A stretch of 64,000 nt of DNA from Gambelia wislizenii (GCA_030847615.1 JAUMIR010000004.1:220461001-220525000), one strand, 5' to 3'. Positions 12,104-23,198 are shown, counted from the first letter of the stretch. A program made the numbers and translations. The notes: a model not told the origin generated them from the letters alone.

Positions 12104-12146
12104 TTCTCTGAGGATGCCAGCCACAGATGCGGGCGAAAGGTCAGAA
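12104..12146 (+). ncRNA. Hammerhead-ribozyme-like motif 1
   Basis: TTCT, CTGAGGA (fits the CUGANGA core), GCC/GGC possible stem II, GAAA, then GTC and AGAA, which can pair with TTCT as stem I. One extra T sits between the core and stem II, and stem III would be minimal. Penelope-like elements are known to carry such minimal hammerheads. Activity is not shown by sequence. Confidence 0.45.
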
Positions 12147-12353
12147 AGAAACTATTCCAGAACACGGCCTCACAGCCTGGAAAAACGCAAGGAAAATCTA
12201 TGGATACCGGCTGTCAAAGCCTTCGACTTCACAGACACTAACGAGCCTTGCATTTCTATACCCAGAAACTAACCATTCAATTCCACAAATTTACATATAC
12301 TCCCCAACAGGGGTTCACAGCCTATAAACTCCACACACACACCTACTCAATCA

Positions 12354-12396
12354 TTCTCTGAGGATGCCAGCCACAGATGCAGGCGAAACGTCAGAA
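12354..12396 (+). ncRNA. Hammerhead-ribozyme-like motif 2
   Basis: Exactly 250 nt after motif 1, with the same elements: TTCT, CTGAGGA, GCC/GGC, GAAA, CGTC and AGAA. This copy keeps the CGTC expected beside the cleavage site, whereas motif 1 has GGTC. Confidence 0.48.
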
Positions 12397-12569
12397 ACTA
12401 TTCCATAACACGGCCTCACAGCCCGGAAAAAGCCCAAGGAAGATCTATTAAAGTTCATCATTTGTTAATGGGTGGGGATAGTGAACCCAGCTTCTAACTT
12501 GTCGACTAGCTACAAGCTGCTGTGACTTGAGAAAATAAAGCCGCCAAACTTTCAGTAGGCCTCTCTAAC

Positions 12570-12945
12570 CATGCTTTTAGCATCCTTCCTCCATTCCAAC
12601 AGCCATTTCTCTGGTTTCTGTGAAGAGCAGCCAGGCACAACTCCACTGTGCCTTGTCTCAGCAGCTGGTGACATCCCTCTCTCCCATGTTCCAACTGCCA
12701 TTTCTCTGGCCTCAAAGGAGAAGTGCAGCCAGGTACAGCTCGATTGTGCTTTGGCTCCAGCATCTGGTAAGAAGCCCCCCCCCCATGTTCCAACTGCCTG
12801 TTGCTCTGACTTTGGAGGGAGAGGAGCTAAGCACAGCTCCAGCATGTCTTGGCTCAGTGGGTAATGAGAAGCCCTCCTTCCACATTCCAACTGCCATCGC
12901 TCTGGCCTTTGCAGGAGAGAAGAGCAGCCAGCATCTTCTGAACTT
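12570..12945. repeat. Minisatellite, about 97-bp unit, nearly four copies
   Basis: Units begin at about 12591, 12685, 12784 and 12881, each starting cat(g)ttccaac followed by tgcc and ctctg. The overlapping open frames on both strands here come from the tandem structure and are not genes. Confidence 0.85.
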
Positions 12946-15171
12946 AATTGCCCCACTACTGCTGTCTCAAAATCTTATTTAGATTGTAAATCTGAAGGCA
13001 GGGTACTGTCAAATTAATGATGTGCAAGCTGCTCTCGGAGTCTTGGAAATTAAGTTGTTCCTTTTGATATTTTAGCTTTCTCTCATCTCTCTGATGTGCT
13101 TCTTAGAAGTCCTGTCCAGTTTTGAACATTAACTTTCAATTGGTCAGTATGTGGTGAAGTTCACTATATGCCATGTTAATTCCTTGAGGCAACAAACTGC
13201 AAGTGTTGCTAGGCTAGCTCTCTTAGTTTACCTGACCACCTGCCAGTGTTGCCATTTGCTTCACCATCAACAGCCTGGAAAAACAAGCCATGTCACAAAA
13301 ACTTCCCTAACACATTGCTTTGGGTCAGTCATTACAGGCAAGTGATCCTATAAACTACCTTTTCTCAAGACTAAACTAGCAAAACAAGGTAGAAGTTAAG
13401 ACAAGGCATTGTGTGTGCGCATACACATTTGTCATAAACACTTAGAATAAACGTAAGTGGCTTGCAAACCTCTGATTTGCAAGCCACTTATGGAGGTCCT
13501 TGCCTGTGCATGAGCAGAAGTGTAAGGAACTTAGTATATATGAACCCTTTCCCAATGTTTTTGCACACCTTGCTGCCTCCTAGATCTTTACATGTTTAGC
13601 AAGGCAATCTGTCAAGGGTTCTGTAAGTACATTTGGTTGGGCAGACTCACAGAGTTCCTACAACTGGGAAAACCTACAAAACAAAAACACTGTAAGCACA
13701 TTCAGCCAGATCAGAATTTGGAACAAACGTAAGTTGCATAGTTAACTTTCCACCTGTCAGTATCTAACAATGTGGCCACTGAAGACTTGCAAGGGCACCT
13801 ACAACTTGAAAGTATGGCTGGATTTTTTTTTTCAATTTCCCCATTTGCTCTGGGCTACTGGAAGGCAGGAAGGAGAAGGGAGGATTCCACCATATGAGTC
13901 TCTTTAAAGTAGGCCAAGGTCCTGAGAGAGAGAGACTTAATTAACCATCATTGAGAAGACAGAAACAAAAATTTGGCTGTGGAACAGCCCGTTGAAGTGT
14001 GGCCTGGGAAAAATTGGGGAAACTGGGTGAGGAAGATCAAGGTGGGGTGAAGGTATTTTAGTGGTCCAAACATACAGTCAATAAATCCTATTTCACTTTA
14101 AGAAATGGTGTTTTTTTTCCTACAACCATACCCTTTGGGGAGGAATATCTTCAACTCAGAAATGCAAAGTAAAATAATCAGACAAGTTTTTTTTAAAATT
14201 CAACTTGGTATCCATTTATTTCATTGTTGAACAATGAAATAACAACCAAGTCTTCAATCTTTCAAATTCCCTCCCTAATGTATGGGATGATTATTAAAAT
14301 GTTCAGATCCAATGATTCAATGTTACGACAGTGGCTTCTTTATTAATTTTTAACATCTAGAATCTTGTAACTGTAATTGTTTAATAAAATCTATTTTTAT
14401 AAAGCAGGGAAAACACAACTCCACACTGCATAATAATTCAGCAGCCTCAAGGCCAGTCCATTCTTACAGAAAAATCACAGGACGATGCTGTTCCTAAGCA
14501 GCCACCACTTCAGATTATTGGTGGAGTCTGGCAAATATTTAAACTTCCCCGCAGAAATTCCCTCTGCATGTAGAAATCTAGCAGAGCAGGGAGCCCTTCA
14601 ACATTGCACTAGATCTACAAGTATGTCCTCTAAATGGAATAAAAATGCCTGGATGAATCCAATTGCTAGCCTCAACTACAGTAAACCTAGTGAATCAGTG
14701 GGGATTAGGTAAGTGTTTTATTGCTATCCCCTTCATCTGAATGGGTCTACTCTACCTGGCACTAGTAATCAGATTTAGCACTTAATTCCTCATTTTCTAA
14801 TTCAGAGAAGCAATCCATCATATTTGATGGGTAACAGAATAGTATACATGCTGCCTGGGGTATGAGGGCAGAAACGGGATGCAGATAAACAGTAAAAATG
14901 ATAGGTTAAGATAACCTTTCCTCTTTGCAGTGTCTGTCTTGGACTACAAACCCCACCACCTTCAGCTAGCAATTAAATTGGGGGATTTATAGCCCAAGGC
15001 ATCTGCAAACTTTCAAGTTGGGGAAAGCAACTAAATAATAATATGAGCTAATTTAAAGGATTTTCTCCTAGGATGTCTTTTAAAGTGTAAGTAAATAAAG
15101 TTTTAACCTAACTAGGCACATTTTAAAATTCCTCACTGATAATGTATGCTGAACTAGGTTTTGGGGATCTC
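12946..15171. other. Intergenic DNA downstream of RREB1
   Basis: It holds a perfect hairpin at 13454-13490 and AT-rich stretches near 14170-14400. No protein domain or named repeat was seen. Confidence 0.5.
13454..13490. repeat. Perfect 15-bp inverted repeat with 7-nt loop
   Basis: taagtggcttgcaaa, then cctctga, then the exact complement tttgcaagccactta. It is not flanked by a T-run, and no transposon boundary was recognised around it. Confidence 0.8.
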
Positions 15172-15243
15172 TGTATGCATGGAGGGTACAAGTGGGGCTT
15201 GCTGCTGAGATTTCACCCCCTCTCACCCCACCCACTGCAACAC
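15172..15243. repeat. 72-bp direct duplicate, copy A
   Basis: It is identical base for base to 20471-20542. It starts tgtatgcatggaggg and ends cccactgcaacac. Flanks on either side are unrelated. Confidence 0.9.
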
Positions 15244-15409
15244 GTGTTCAGGCTTTTTGTACAAATTTACTGATAAAACCTTAAATGGCTAAGGCCCAGT
15301 ATATTTAACAGAGTACTTACTCTCTGGTCCCCAGGGACTTTTAGGCTTAACAGAATCTTCAAGTGTAAAGGTACATTATTAAATACCAAAGTCAGGATCA
15401 TCAATGCCA

Positions 15410-15765
15410 TAATATTTCCAATTTCTATGTTCAGTTATGAAAGCTGGACAATGAAGAAATCTGAGAGGAAGAAAATCAATTCATTTGAAATGTGGTACTG
15501 AAGGAGTGTCCTGCTGACATCATGGACTGTCCAAAAAGAAACATGAATGAGTCTTAAGAGCAAATCAAGCCTGAACTCTGGGAAGCCAAAAATGACTAAA
15601 ATATTTTGGGCATATGAGACGATGCGTCTCCCTGGAAATGACAACAAAGCTTGGTAAAGTGGGAGACAGCAGAAAGAGAGACTGCATTACAGGTGGATAG
15701 ACTCAATCAAAGAAGCCACAGTCCTCAGTTTGCAAGACCTCAGCAGGGCTGTTGATGACTGCAGC
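15410..15765 (+). mobile_element. Bov-B (RTE) LINE, 3' coding remnant
   Basis: A broken plus-strand frame reads YESWTMKKSERKK, FEMWY, then phrases like RWIDSIKEAT and LQDLSRAVDD. These are the C-terminal phrases of RTE/Bov-B ORF2. Frameshifts and stops are frequent. The matching 3' tail resumes at 15950, beyond an inserted MITE. Confidence 0.75.
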
Positions 15766-15945
15766 TGCTGACACACTGCATAAATATTGCAGTTTGACAC
15801 CACTTTTAACTATCATGGCTCAATGCTATGGGATTTGAGGTTGTGACACCAGAGCTCTCTGACAGAGAAGGCTAAATATCTCACAAAACTACAAATCCCA
15901 GAATTTCAGAGCATTGAGCCTGGACAGTTAAAAGCGGTGTCTCTT
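15765..15945. mobile_element. hAT-like MITE inserted in the Bov-B remnant
   Basis: The left part reads cagtttgacaccactttta and the right part, in reverse, aaaagcggtgtc. It relates to 2956-3182. It separates the Bov-B coding remnant from its tail. Confidence 0.65.
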
Positions 15946-16018
15946 AGAGGTCTCTTATTTATATGGTTGCCATAGGTCAAGGCCTATTTGAAGGCAGTTA
16001 AAAACAACAAAGAATATT
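15946..16018 (+). mobile_element. Bov-B LINE 3' tail
   Basis: gaggtctcttatttatatgg, then gccataggtcaaggcc, ending in aaaaacaacaaa: the same 3' end that Sauria-type SINEs in this window use. Confidence 0.7.
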
Positions 16019-16746
16019 CATAGGTCTGGCTCAAGAAATTTGGCTTCCTGAGGCAAAGGATGTTTGTTATACTGCCACCACCCACATTCCGCCTGTTAAC
16101 AAAAGTGAACCAGACTGTCAAATTAATCATACTTCAACACTAGCAATAAAATGTCTTTCATTGAACTAGAGAATGCAGCCTAACATGGAAAGTGGTAGAC
16201 AAACTGCTTGCACCTGCTACCTGAAGAAGGTAACTCACTCTCTTAACAATGGGGTCTGTTCTGTCTCTGCACCAAATCTGGTACACAAAGTGATACTGCA
16301 GGCATAGCTATAGGGAGGACCAGGAAAAAGTAACTAGCATGTTATCCACATTCCTGGATGTGGACCAATTTATGTGCCCCAAAATACACGCATATACATG
16401 AAATAATTTTATTTCAGAACTCATTAGGGGGAAGTGGCCTATATGAGCATGATTGCCTTTCAGTGAGAAGTACCAAACACACAAACATGTGGAATATTTA
16501 ATCCTAGTAATGGCTGGGAATTTCCTTTACTTAGATGTCATTTGCAAGGTGGGAAAAAATATTGACAAACTATACTTCGTTGATATGACATCCCCATGAA
16601 ACTGTTTCATTCAGAAATGTCATCACACATACACACACAAACACACACCCCAATTGCGAAGGCATAACATTGTCAGCAAAGGAAAGCTGACAAAAAGAAT
16701 GATTCCTGATTTGCAACCTCTGATTACGTTTTTTTCAATATAACAT

Positions 16747-16752
16747 TTTATT
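16747..16752 (-). terminator. Candidate distal poly(A) signal of RREB1
   Basis: On the minus strand this reads AATAAA (TTTATT on the plus strand), in the context CACAATAAAATG. An A-rich run lies about 15 nt downstream, and a long GT-rich tract (about 16620-16650 on the plus strand, CA-rich) lies about 100 nt downstream, farther than usual. It would give a 3' UTR of about 4.9 kb. Confidence 0.4.
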
Positions 16753-17299
16753 GTGTAGATTGTTTGATACAGAACAGCATTATTTTTATCACTTTGAATT
16801 TGGAAGTAACATACAACTGAATGAAAAGAGGAATAGAAGTACCCAAACAAAACATGTGATTCTCTGTTCATGTGGCATAAACCAGTCTTGTACACAACTT
16901 GTAGCAGCAGTTTTTAAACATTCCCTTTCAAAAAGAAAATTTTATATATGTCCTATTAAATATATATATCTAATAGGAATTCTACACATTGTCATTTCCT
17001 TGCATGGGCTGAAAGTCTTGGGATTTAAAACTTCCTTCTTGAGTGGAGGAAGGGAGACGGGCAAAAAGGCAGCCTCCTTCCCTGTACCCCGACTCCTCTT
17101 CTCTAAGAAAAACATGTACTGCTAAGCCCGGGAAGGATTTGAGGAAAGAACCTGTGATGGAGGCTGGCTCCTCAAAACCATGGCAGTGTTACCTAGGGCT
17201 GAAAGAAATGGAGGCAAGGATTTATTCCATCACACAAGTGCCTATTCCTTACTTCTTTCTCTAGGACTTTTTGCCTCCATAATTTGTTTTGAAGGGTGC

Positions 17300-17440
17300 C
17301 AGCTGGAGTGGAGAACTTGTAGCCTGATGTTGTTGGATCACCACTTCCTACAGCCCTAGACAGCATAGCCAGTGGCGGAGGATTCTGGGAGTTGGGAGTC
17401 CAAGAATATTGAGACAGCCACAGGTTGCTTCCTTCTGGGT
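17300..17440. mobile_element. hAT-like MITE fragment
   Basis: It carries ggagaacttgtagcctgatg, a central agccctagacagcatagcc and an inverted gggagttgggagtccaag, the pattern of the foldback hAT elements elsewhere here. It lies inside the possible distal 3' UTR. Confidence 0.5.
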
Positions 17441-18458
17441 TAGAAGATCTAATGCAATGTCAGCTCTATCCTCATTAACTTCACACCACAGTTCCATGAT
17501 CCAAGCATCTCAGGGGACAGAAACACACAGGCTCATCATGGGACCTCGAGGTACTCTGGCATCCACTATAGAGTAATGGGAGAAGTGAGGATCAGCGTGA
17601 GAGGAGGTGAGGGGAAAATCATTTGGAAGTGGGAATTAAACCATCAACAGAGCTTGATCCGGTTCAGCTGCGTCATTATACCTACAAACATCAGATCTAT
17701 TTTTAATCTGCTTTCCTTTCCTTTCCTTTTTTTTTTCTTCCTCTTTCTTTCTATGCTTTTCACAGTCAAGTGCTTATTGTAGTGATTGGATTCTCACCAT
17801 TGCAAATCTGACAGGAAAATTTCAGAAAAATATGTTGTTGTTTTTAAAAAGCCCTGAGAGAAGAGGGAAAAAATGAAAAAAAAATCAAAAAGATGTAGAG
17901 AAACGAATTAACTGAACATGCAAAACTAAGCCTAAGATTCACCCATAGTTTACACACATTATAAATTTCACAGTTTAATATTAAGGGGGTGGGGAGAGAG
18001 GTAAATGTGAGGAGATGGGAGCAGGTCAACAAGAGGAAAACAGAACAACAAAACAAGGACAGATGTTTTTTTTTTCTTCCTCCATCAAATGCAACTAATA
18101 AAAACATCAGTAAAATGTGGCAAGATTTAATAATCTATTTGGATACAGATAAAGGCTAAATAAAGCTTTAAATCAATAGTGATTATTGCTAGCAGATGTC
18201 CCGGCAGGGTGCTGGGAAATTATTTGCTACATTATTCCTGCAGCATAAAGTTTAGTTCAGGTCTGTCAAATCTGCACATTCTCCCCACCACCCATCCTCT
18301 CTCCCAGACAGTAGCCGTGTATCAGGGCCTGCTAGAAAGACAATGAAGTATGTCTGTGCCTCTGGGAGGGGACACAAGTTTGACAGTCCTGGTTTAATTA
18401 ATGGCTTCTCGCCCACAATATTGCGCAGTTTAGTGTGGGGAGCTGCCCAAAAACCCTC

Positions 18459-18508
18459 AAATAATAATAATAATAATTATAATAATTATAATAATTATAA
18501 TATAATAG
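18459..18508. repeat. AAT/AATT microsatellite
   Basis: Repeats of ataat and aattat occupy about 50 bp. Confidence 0.9.
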
Positions 18509-19927
18509 CAATAAAAATTAAGGGATGTGAAGTTGGCTTTAATGAAAATGCTCATTTAACAGAAGAATTTTTTTAATATAAAAGAGGAATCATTGGTATT
18601 TATTTTTATTAATCTGAAGGAATGGTTTCAGAATTCTTTCTTTTCCACATACCCTCAACAAAAACCAAATCTATATCTAAGAACCTTCTCCCCCCCCCAC
18701 TTTTAAAAAATCTATATGAAATTTTATTGCTTCAAAATTATCTCCCCACCCCTCTTCCTGATTGGAATCCTCCAGGAAATAGTAGGTATCAAGAAGATTG
18801 GCATAATATTCCTGTACAAGTCCCATTTATTTTACAATGGTTCTTCTCCAGGAGCATCATTTGAGGTATTGAGACAGTTGTGGGGGAGGTTCTAACGGTG
18901 TGAACAAAAGGGTCTCAAAGTGAGGAACAACACAGTGAGGCTCCAGAAATACAGTGCCTTCCTTTGCTCAGAAAGGGAAGATGTACACTAACCTGTCTGC
19001 AGAGCATGCTGCAAATCCCACAACTACTGCATTGGACTGCCTATGCCTGATCTGCAAGTCAGTCCAGACGTTGGAACAGTTAAGTATTTTGAACTAGTAA
19101 GTTTTGGAACCTAGGAGTTATGGTCCAGAAAAGCAACTTTTCTGAGCTCTTAAATCAATCTGAATCTAAACATGGATGTAATCTGGCTCAAGGCTACAGC
19201 AGTGATCCATCGAAGCCCCACATATGCATGGCTTGTTTCTTACAAAAAGGAAAGGGGTAAGTAAGTCCACATATGCAGTTGAACTGCTTACTTCCAAAGG
19301 CTCCATTCTTTTGGAGGAAAAGAGAAATCATTCCGAGCACTGGGTTCACAAACGAAAGAACTCAGGGTTGATTCCAGTGCTACTCCCCTTTTGATCTTAA
19401 AGATCAGGGTATACAATCAGAAAAACTGCTCAAAGATACAAGAGTTTGTCATGCTGGACTGACCAGGTATCATAGATCTAGTTATACTTGTGAGAAACAT
19501 GGCTGTAAAAGCTGCATGAACAGTCTATGGCCAAACAATCAGTAGCAACATGACCCAGAATTGCATCTTCAGCAGACTTTTATTCTGCTTTTTATTTTGC
19601 TCTTGCATCTTTAAATGTTGTTATAGGAAGGTAACAACCCACCCATGTTTAAAATTCATTTATGCAGAAGGCAGCTTTACTAAAATTAATTATTTCTCTC
19701 TCTCTCTCTCTGTCTCAAAATAAATGGGCTTTATACTTCAGGGTGGAAACAAAGCTTGCATCCCAGCACACCAGCCTATGGATTACAGCCCTAATGTTGG
19801 CAATTTACAATGCTTTCTGTTGCTGGCAACAGGATATCCAGACTAACCCCAATTTCCCCAACAGATGAAAATTTAGGAGAACCTCCTGAAACCTTGGGAA
19901 GGAAGTTTGTTTTCTCAATCTGTAAGC

Positions 19928-19933
19928 TTTATT
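19928..19933 (-). terminator. Candidate proximal poly(A) signal of RREB1
   Basis: On the minus strand this reads GCCAATAAAGC. It would give a 3' UTR of about 1.76 kb, before the first MITE-like sequence in the downstream flank. No strong GT-rich element is visible immediately downstream. Confidence 0.35.
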
Positions 19934-20470
19934 GGCAGTAGTATTTATTTATTTTCCTCCTTTAAAGCACGTTAAGGTAGCAAGATACTTTAAGGCTTTT
20001 TTATTTTCTTTTTTCTTTTGGAAGACTGAATCATCTTATTCATCAATGTAAAAAAAAATCACAACAGCTGCAGTTTTGAACAATATCATGGTAGTTGCAG
20101 TGCTTTCTGCTTATGATCTGGAGGGCCTCCTTTCCCCTCACATTCCTCTTCATGTCAGCCTGCTGGATCCTTCTCCCTTTCCTTAGCTCACATGGAACTG
20201 TCACCACTGAGATGATCCCGCTTGTGCATTTCTAGTAACTGCTGAGGCTCTGTTAATGAAACCTATCTGGGTAAACTGAATCTGAAACAGGAGGGAGCAT
20301 TAAGAGAAGTGATATCATAGTAACAAGCCTCACCACCATGCTTGAGTTGTTTGTGGGGACAAACCCTACATGTGTACGAACTACATGCATGTAGGCTTGT
20401 CCATGCAATCATGGTCATTGTCTTTTGCAGAAGCCCTGATTTATCAAGCACAGCCTACCAATGCATGGTT

Positions 20471-20542
20471 TGTATGCATGGAGGGTACAAGTGGGGCTTG
20501 CTGCTGAGATTTCACCCCCTCTCACCCCACCCACTGCAACAC
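20471..20542. repeat. 72-bp direct duplicate, copy B (inside the RREB1 3' flank)
   Basis: It is identical to 15172-15243, 5,299 bp away. This copy lies about 1.2 kb past the RREB1 stop codon, probably within the 3' UTR. Confidence 0.9.
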
Positions 20543-21692
20543 ATATTCAGTCTACCTAGATTGCAGTTGGCCTCCATTTGATGCTGTAGTCAGAGGAAGA
20601 GGGTTCTATGTAAAATACAGTAGAAAGAGTTGCAAACCCGGTAAAGAGAGTTAGCGAGAGATTAGATCAGAAGCATTTAAGCAGGCAATCCAAGCTGCGT
20701 TGTAGATCTCCGTGGGCAAATATTGCCCATTGGTTTCTGCTGAACGCAGAGACTAGCAATTCTGACAAAATTTATAAAATATTAAAATAACAATAATATA
20801 TTGAAGCACAAATCAAACATATATATATAACAATGGGTGCATAATTTCCATAGGTTTTAAAGTCGCTACGCAACTCTTTCTGTATGCTCTTAAAAGTCCA
20901 CAATAGCCAGAAAGAGCATTTTTTCAAAATGACAGTAGCTAGAACATCATCATTGCCAATGCAGGTGGGAAAGAAAGAAAGAAGCAAATGAAGCTTAGAT
21001 TTTTGTTTTTCCTGGTTTCATCTTGGACCAAGTTTGAAAGCCTTAATCAACCAACATTAATACCTAGGACTGGTTTAATTCTCCCCCATGTGGCAAATAC
21101 AAACAATGTCTAATAAGAAAGACGAAAGAAAACAAAAACAAAATCAACACCTTATTCATAGTTCCTCTATTGGGGATTTCTTTAAAGTCGGCTTCCAGTT
21201 ATTGGCTGCAGTTTCTAGGGGCTTCCTCACCCCACTGACCCCTTGTTTCCAGCTCAGAGCACACACAAAAAGCGGCTATCACAGATATACAAGAACAAGC
21301 TCACACACCCCAATACAAAAGGTAACATTAATGCTTAAATGAAAAAAAGGTCCTCTCCAAATAGTTTCATTAAAATATTTTTTTTAAAAAAAAATCATCT
21401 TTTTTGTCTTAAAAAAAATCTATGATACCAAAAGACCTAATAAAGTAGTAAGGCACTCGAATCAGTATATAACTGTAGTCTCTTGCATTATTTATACTGA
21501 AAGATTTATGGCACTGATTTCAGACTGCCATACCCCTTCTCCCATTCCCTCCCCACCTATCAAAACAGCAGGATGACTCAGCATCGGGGTGGGGGTGGGA
21601 AGTTTGCATGGTCAACTCTATCCCCGTGTATGTGTGTGTGTGTGGTGTGCACCCACACTGTATCAGCTTGCTGGGACACGGGCATCACAGCG

Positions 21693-22222
21693 TCATTCAA
21701 CTCCCAAGAGCTGAGGTGTGCTCTCTGCTGAGGCAAGAATGTGACTCATTGAAGGTTTTTTGTTGTGAATCTCCAGCAAGTCCTGGATGAAGCCCGTGGG
21801 GCTCCCACAATCTCCCTTCCCTCGAGGAGACTCCTGCTCTTTTGCTGCTTGCTTCTGGGTGTTCTTGCTGGACTCTGCAAGATTAGAGCCGGCTGTCCGG
21901 ACAGCTGGCTTGTCCTCCTTGCAAACAGGATCCTTTGTAGCATTGGCAAGGCCCTCTCTGCGGCTCCGAGTAACTGGCGATGGGCTCCCATGTCTCACCA
22001 GTGAGTCACATTCGTTTTCTGAGATGGGGTTGGTGCTGCTGGGGAGAGACTCATTTTCACTATCCTCTTCCTCCTCCTCCCTGGAGCGGACATCCTCCCT
22101 GTCACTCTCCTTCTCATGGTTCTTTACACTCTTCGTCTTCTGGTGGATACGCTGGTGGCGAACTAAGCTATGCTTCAGAGTAAAGGTCCGTTCACAGGTT
22201 TGACATTTGTAAGGTCGCTCCC
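21693..22222 (-). CDS. RREB1: RREB1, last coding exon and stop codon
   Basis: The exon starts after a tttgtcctag acceptor with two bases completing a Gly codon, then ERPYKCQTCERTF, a final C2H2 finger ending HQRIHQK. A charged segment follows (KNHEKESDREDV, EEEEEDSENES), then a VTRSRREGLANATKD block, and the protein ends STPQLLGVE before a TGA at 21695-21693. Length is 530 nt (175 codons plus stop). The finger, the acidic stretch, the TRSR block and the GVE/GME-like terminus match the RREB1 C-terminus in order. With the four upstream exons, the visible coding part is about 1,453 residues, consistent with a full protein near 1,700 once the missing N-terminus is added. Confidence 0.96.
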
Positions 22223-22248
22223 CTAGGACAAAGGACAAAGTGTTTTTT

Positions 22249-22300
22249 AAACTATGCATTCTTACAAGCACATTCTCAAAAGGTACATTAGAAAATAATG
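22249..22300. repeat. Duplicated intronic segment beside the last RREB1 acceptor
   Basis: aactatgcattcttacaagc and onward is repeated with few changes at 23623-23672. This copy lies about 27 nt upstream of the last RREB1 coding exon in transcription terms. Confidence 0.8.
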
Positions 22301-22607
22301 TGCCATCTTCTACAGAAAAAAACAATCATTATTCAAGTTCCTCTTTTTCCTTTCAATGTTTTGCTTTCTTGCATAACATTGGAATAAATAATAAAGTGAA
22401 CCCAATCTAAGGTTATGGAGGTTTGAAAATGTTACTTTTTGGACTCTGGAATCTCCACCCCCCCACACACACCCATGTTTCCTTCTCACTCCTCACATAT
22501 ACACACACTTCTGTGTTCTGTGCTTTAATTTAGTTCGACACCTTGTCTTTCTCTCTACAAAAATTGAAATGCCCTCCAACATTACCGAAGGGTCATTTTC
22601 ATTTTGC

Positions 22608-22657
22608 AGAAGGAAGACAGACAGACAGACAGATGTAGAGACAAGCAGATAGACAGA
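22608..22657. repeat. GACA/GATA microsatellite
   Basis: acagacagacag is followed by agatagacagac. The tract continues past the inserted hAT element at 23007-23022. Confidence 0.85.
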
Positions 22658-23006
22658 CAGGGCTGTGGAATCAGAGTCATGGAGTTTCAGAGGAATGTAC
22701 TTTCTCCAACTCCAGCTTCAAAATAAAAACTTGTAATATTAAATGTCTAGTTTGTTGCATACTTAGTTTCATAGGAATTTAGGAAAGTTTTCATGCTCAG
22801 AAATTTTAATCCAATAAATATATGTTATGTTCTATCAGTCTAAGTAGCCTGACGATTCACATGGTGGTGATGAAATGTCTTGAACTACCATTTTACTACA
22901 ATAAATTTGTTATTGCTAACTAATATACATTTGCAATTTATGAAGGAGTCAGTAGAAAAATAGTGGAGTCAGAGTTAAAAGTTTGGTATACCCACTCCAA
23001 GCCCTG
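22658..23006. mobile_element. hAT MITE with perfect 8-bp target duplication
   Basis: It starts cagggctgtgg and ends ccaagccctg, and is flanked by TAGACAGA on both sides (22650-22657 and 23007-23014). The 349-bp element landed in a GACA/GATA microsatellite. It has no coding capacity. Confidence 0.88.
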
Positions 23007-23198
23007 TAGACAGACAGACAAACACCCTTAACTAGAATTGTATGAAAAAGACTAAGACTGCTTGCAACATGAATTATTTATGAGGTGTGTTAGCTCTTCA
23101 CTTTTAAACTAGAGGGACTTCCTACAGAAAATGTGGCCAATCTTATGAAATTCAACCAGAAGCAATGACAAAGCAGTTTTCTGTTGCAGCCTCCAAAA

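Larger units (their letters stand above)
11982..12460 (+). mobile_element. Penelope-like element terminal repeat, tandem pair
   Basis: Two copies of a 250-bp unit lie head to tail (cagacactaacgagcc at 11982 and again at 12232). Each contains ctctgaggatgccagccaca, gatgc, ggcgaaa and, downstream, cacggcctcacagccyggaaaa, a signature I know from the terminal repeats of reptile Penelope-like elements. No reverse-transcriptase or GIY-YIG coding sequence is present, so this is a terminal-repeat remnant. Confidence 0.7.
16747..21692 (-). other. Probable RREB1 3' UTR and downstream flank, end not certain
   Basis: This follows the RREB1 stop codon on the minus strand. The part from about 19900 to 21692 has no transposon I recognise and is AT-rich, as expected for a 3' UTR. 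Further left it continues with few repeats except a MITE-like piece at 17300-17440 and an (AAT)n tract at about 18459-18508. Possible minus-strand AATAAA signals lie at 19928-19933 and 16747-16752. Mammalian RREB1 has a 3' UTR of several kb, so either is possible. Which signal is used cannot be decided from sequence alone. Confidence 0.55.

Noticed and set aside
12104..12396. CRISPR-like array from the regularly spaced motifs
   Set aside because: There are only two units, the whole 250-bp unit is repeated, and the organism is a vertebrate.
12506..12982. Overlapping open frames of 95-134 codons on both strands
   Set aside because: They follow the 97-bp minisatellite, whose unit keeps frames open by chance; no domain is present.
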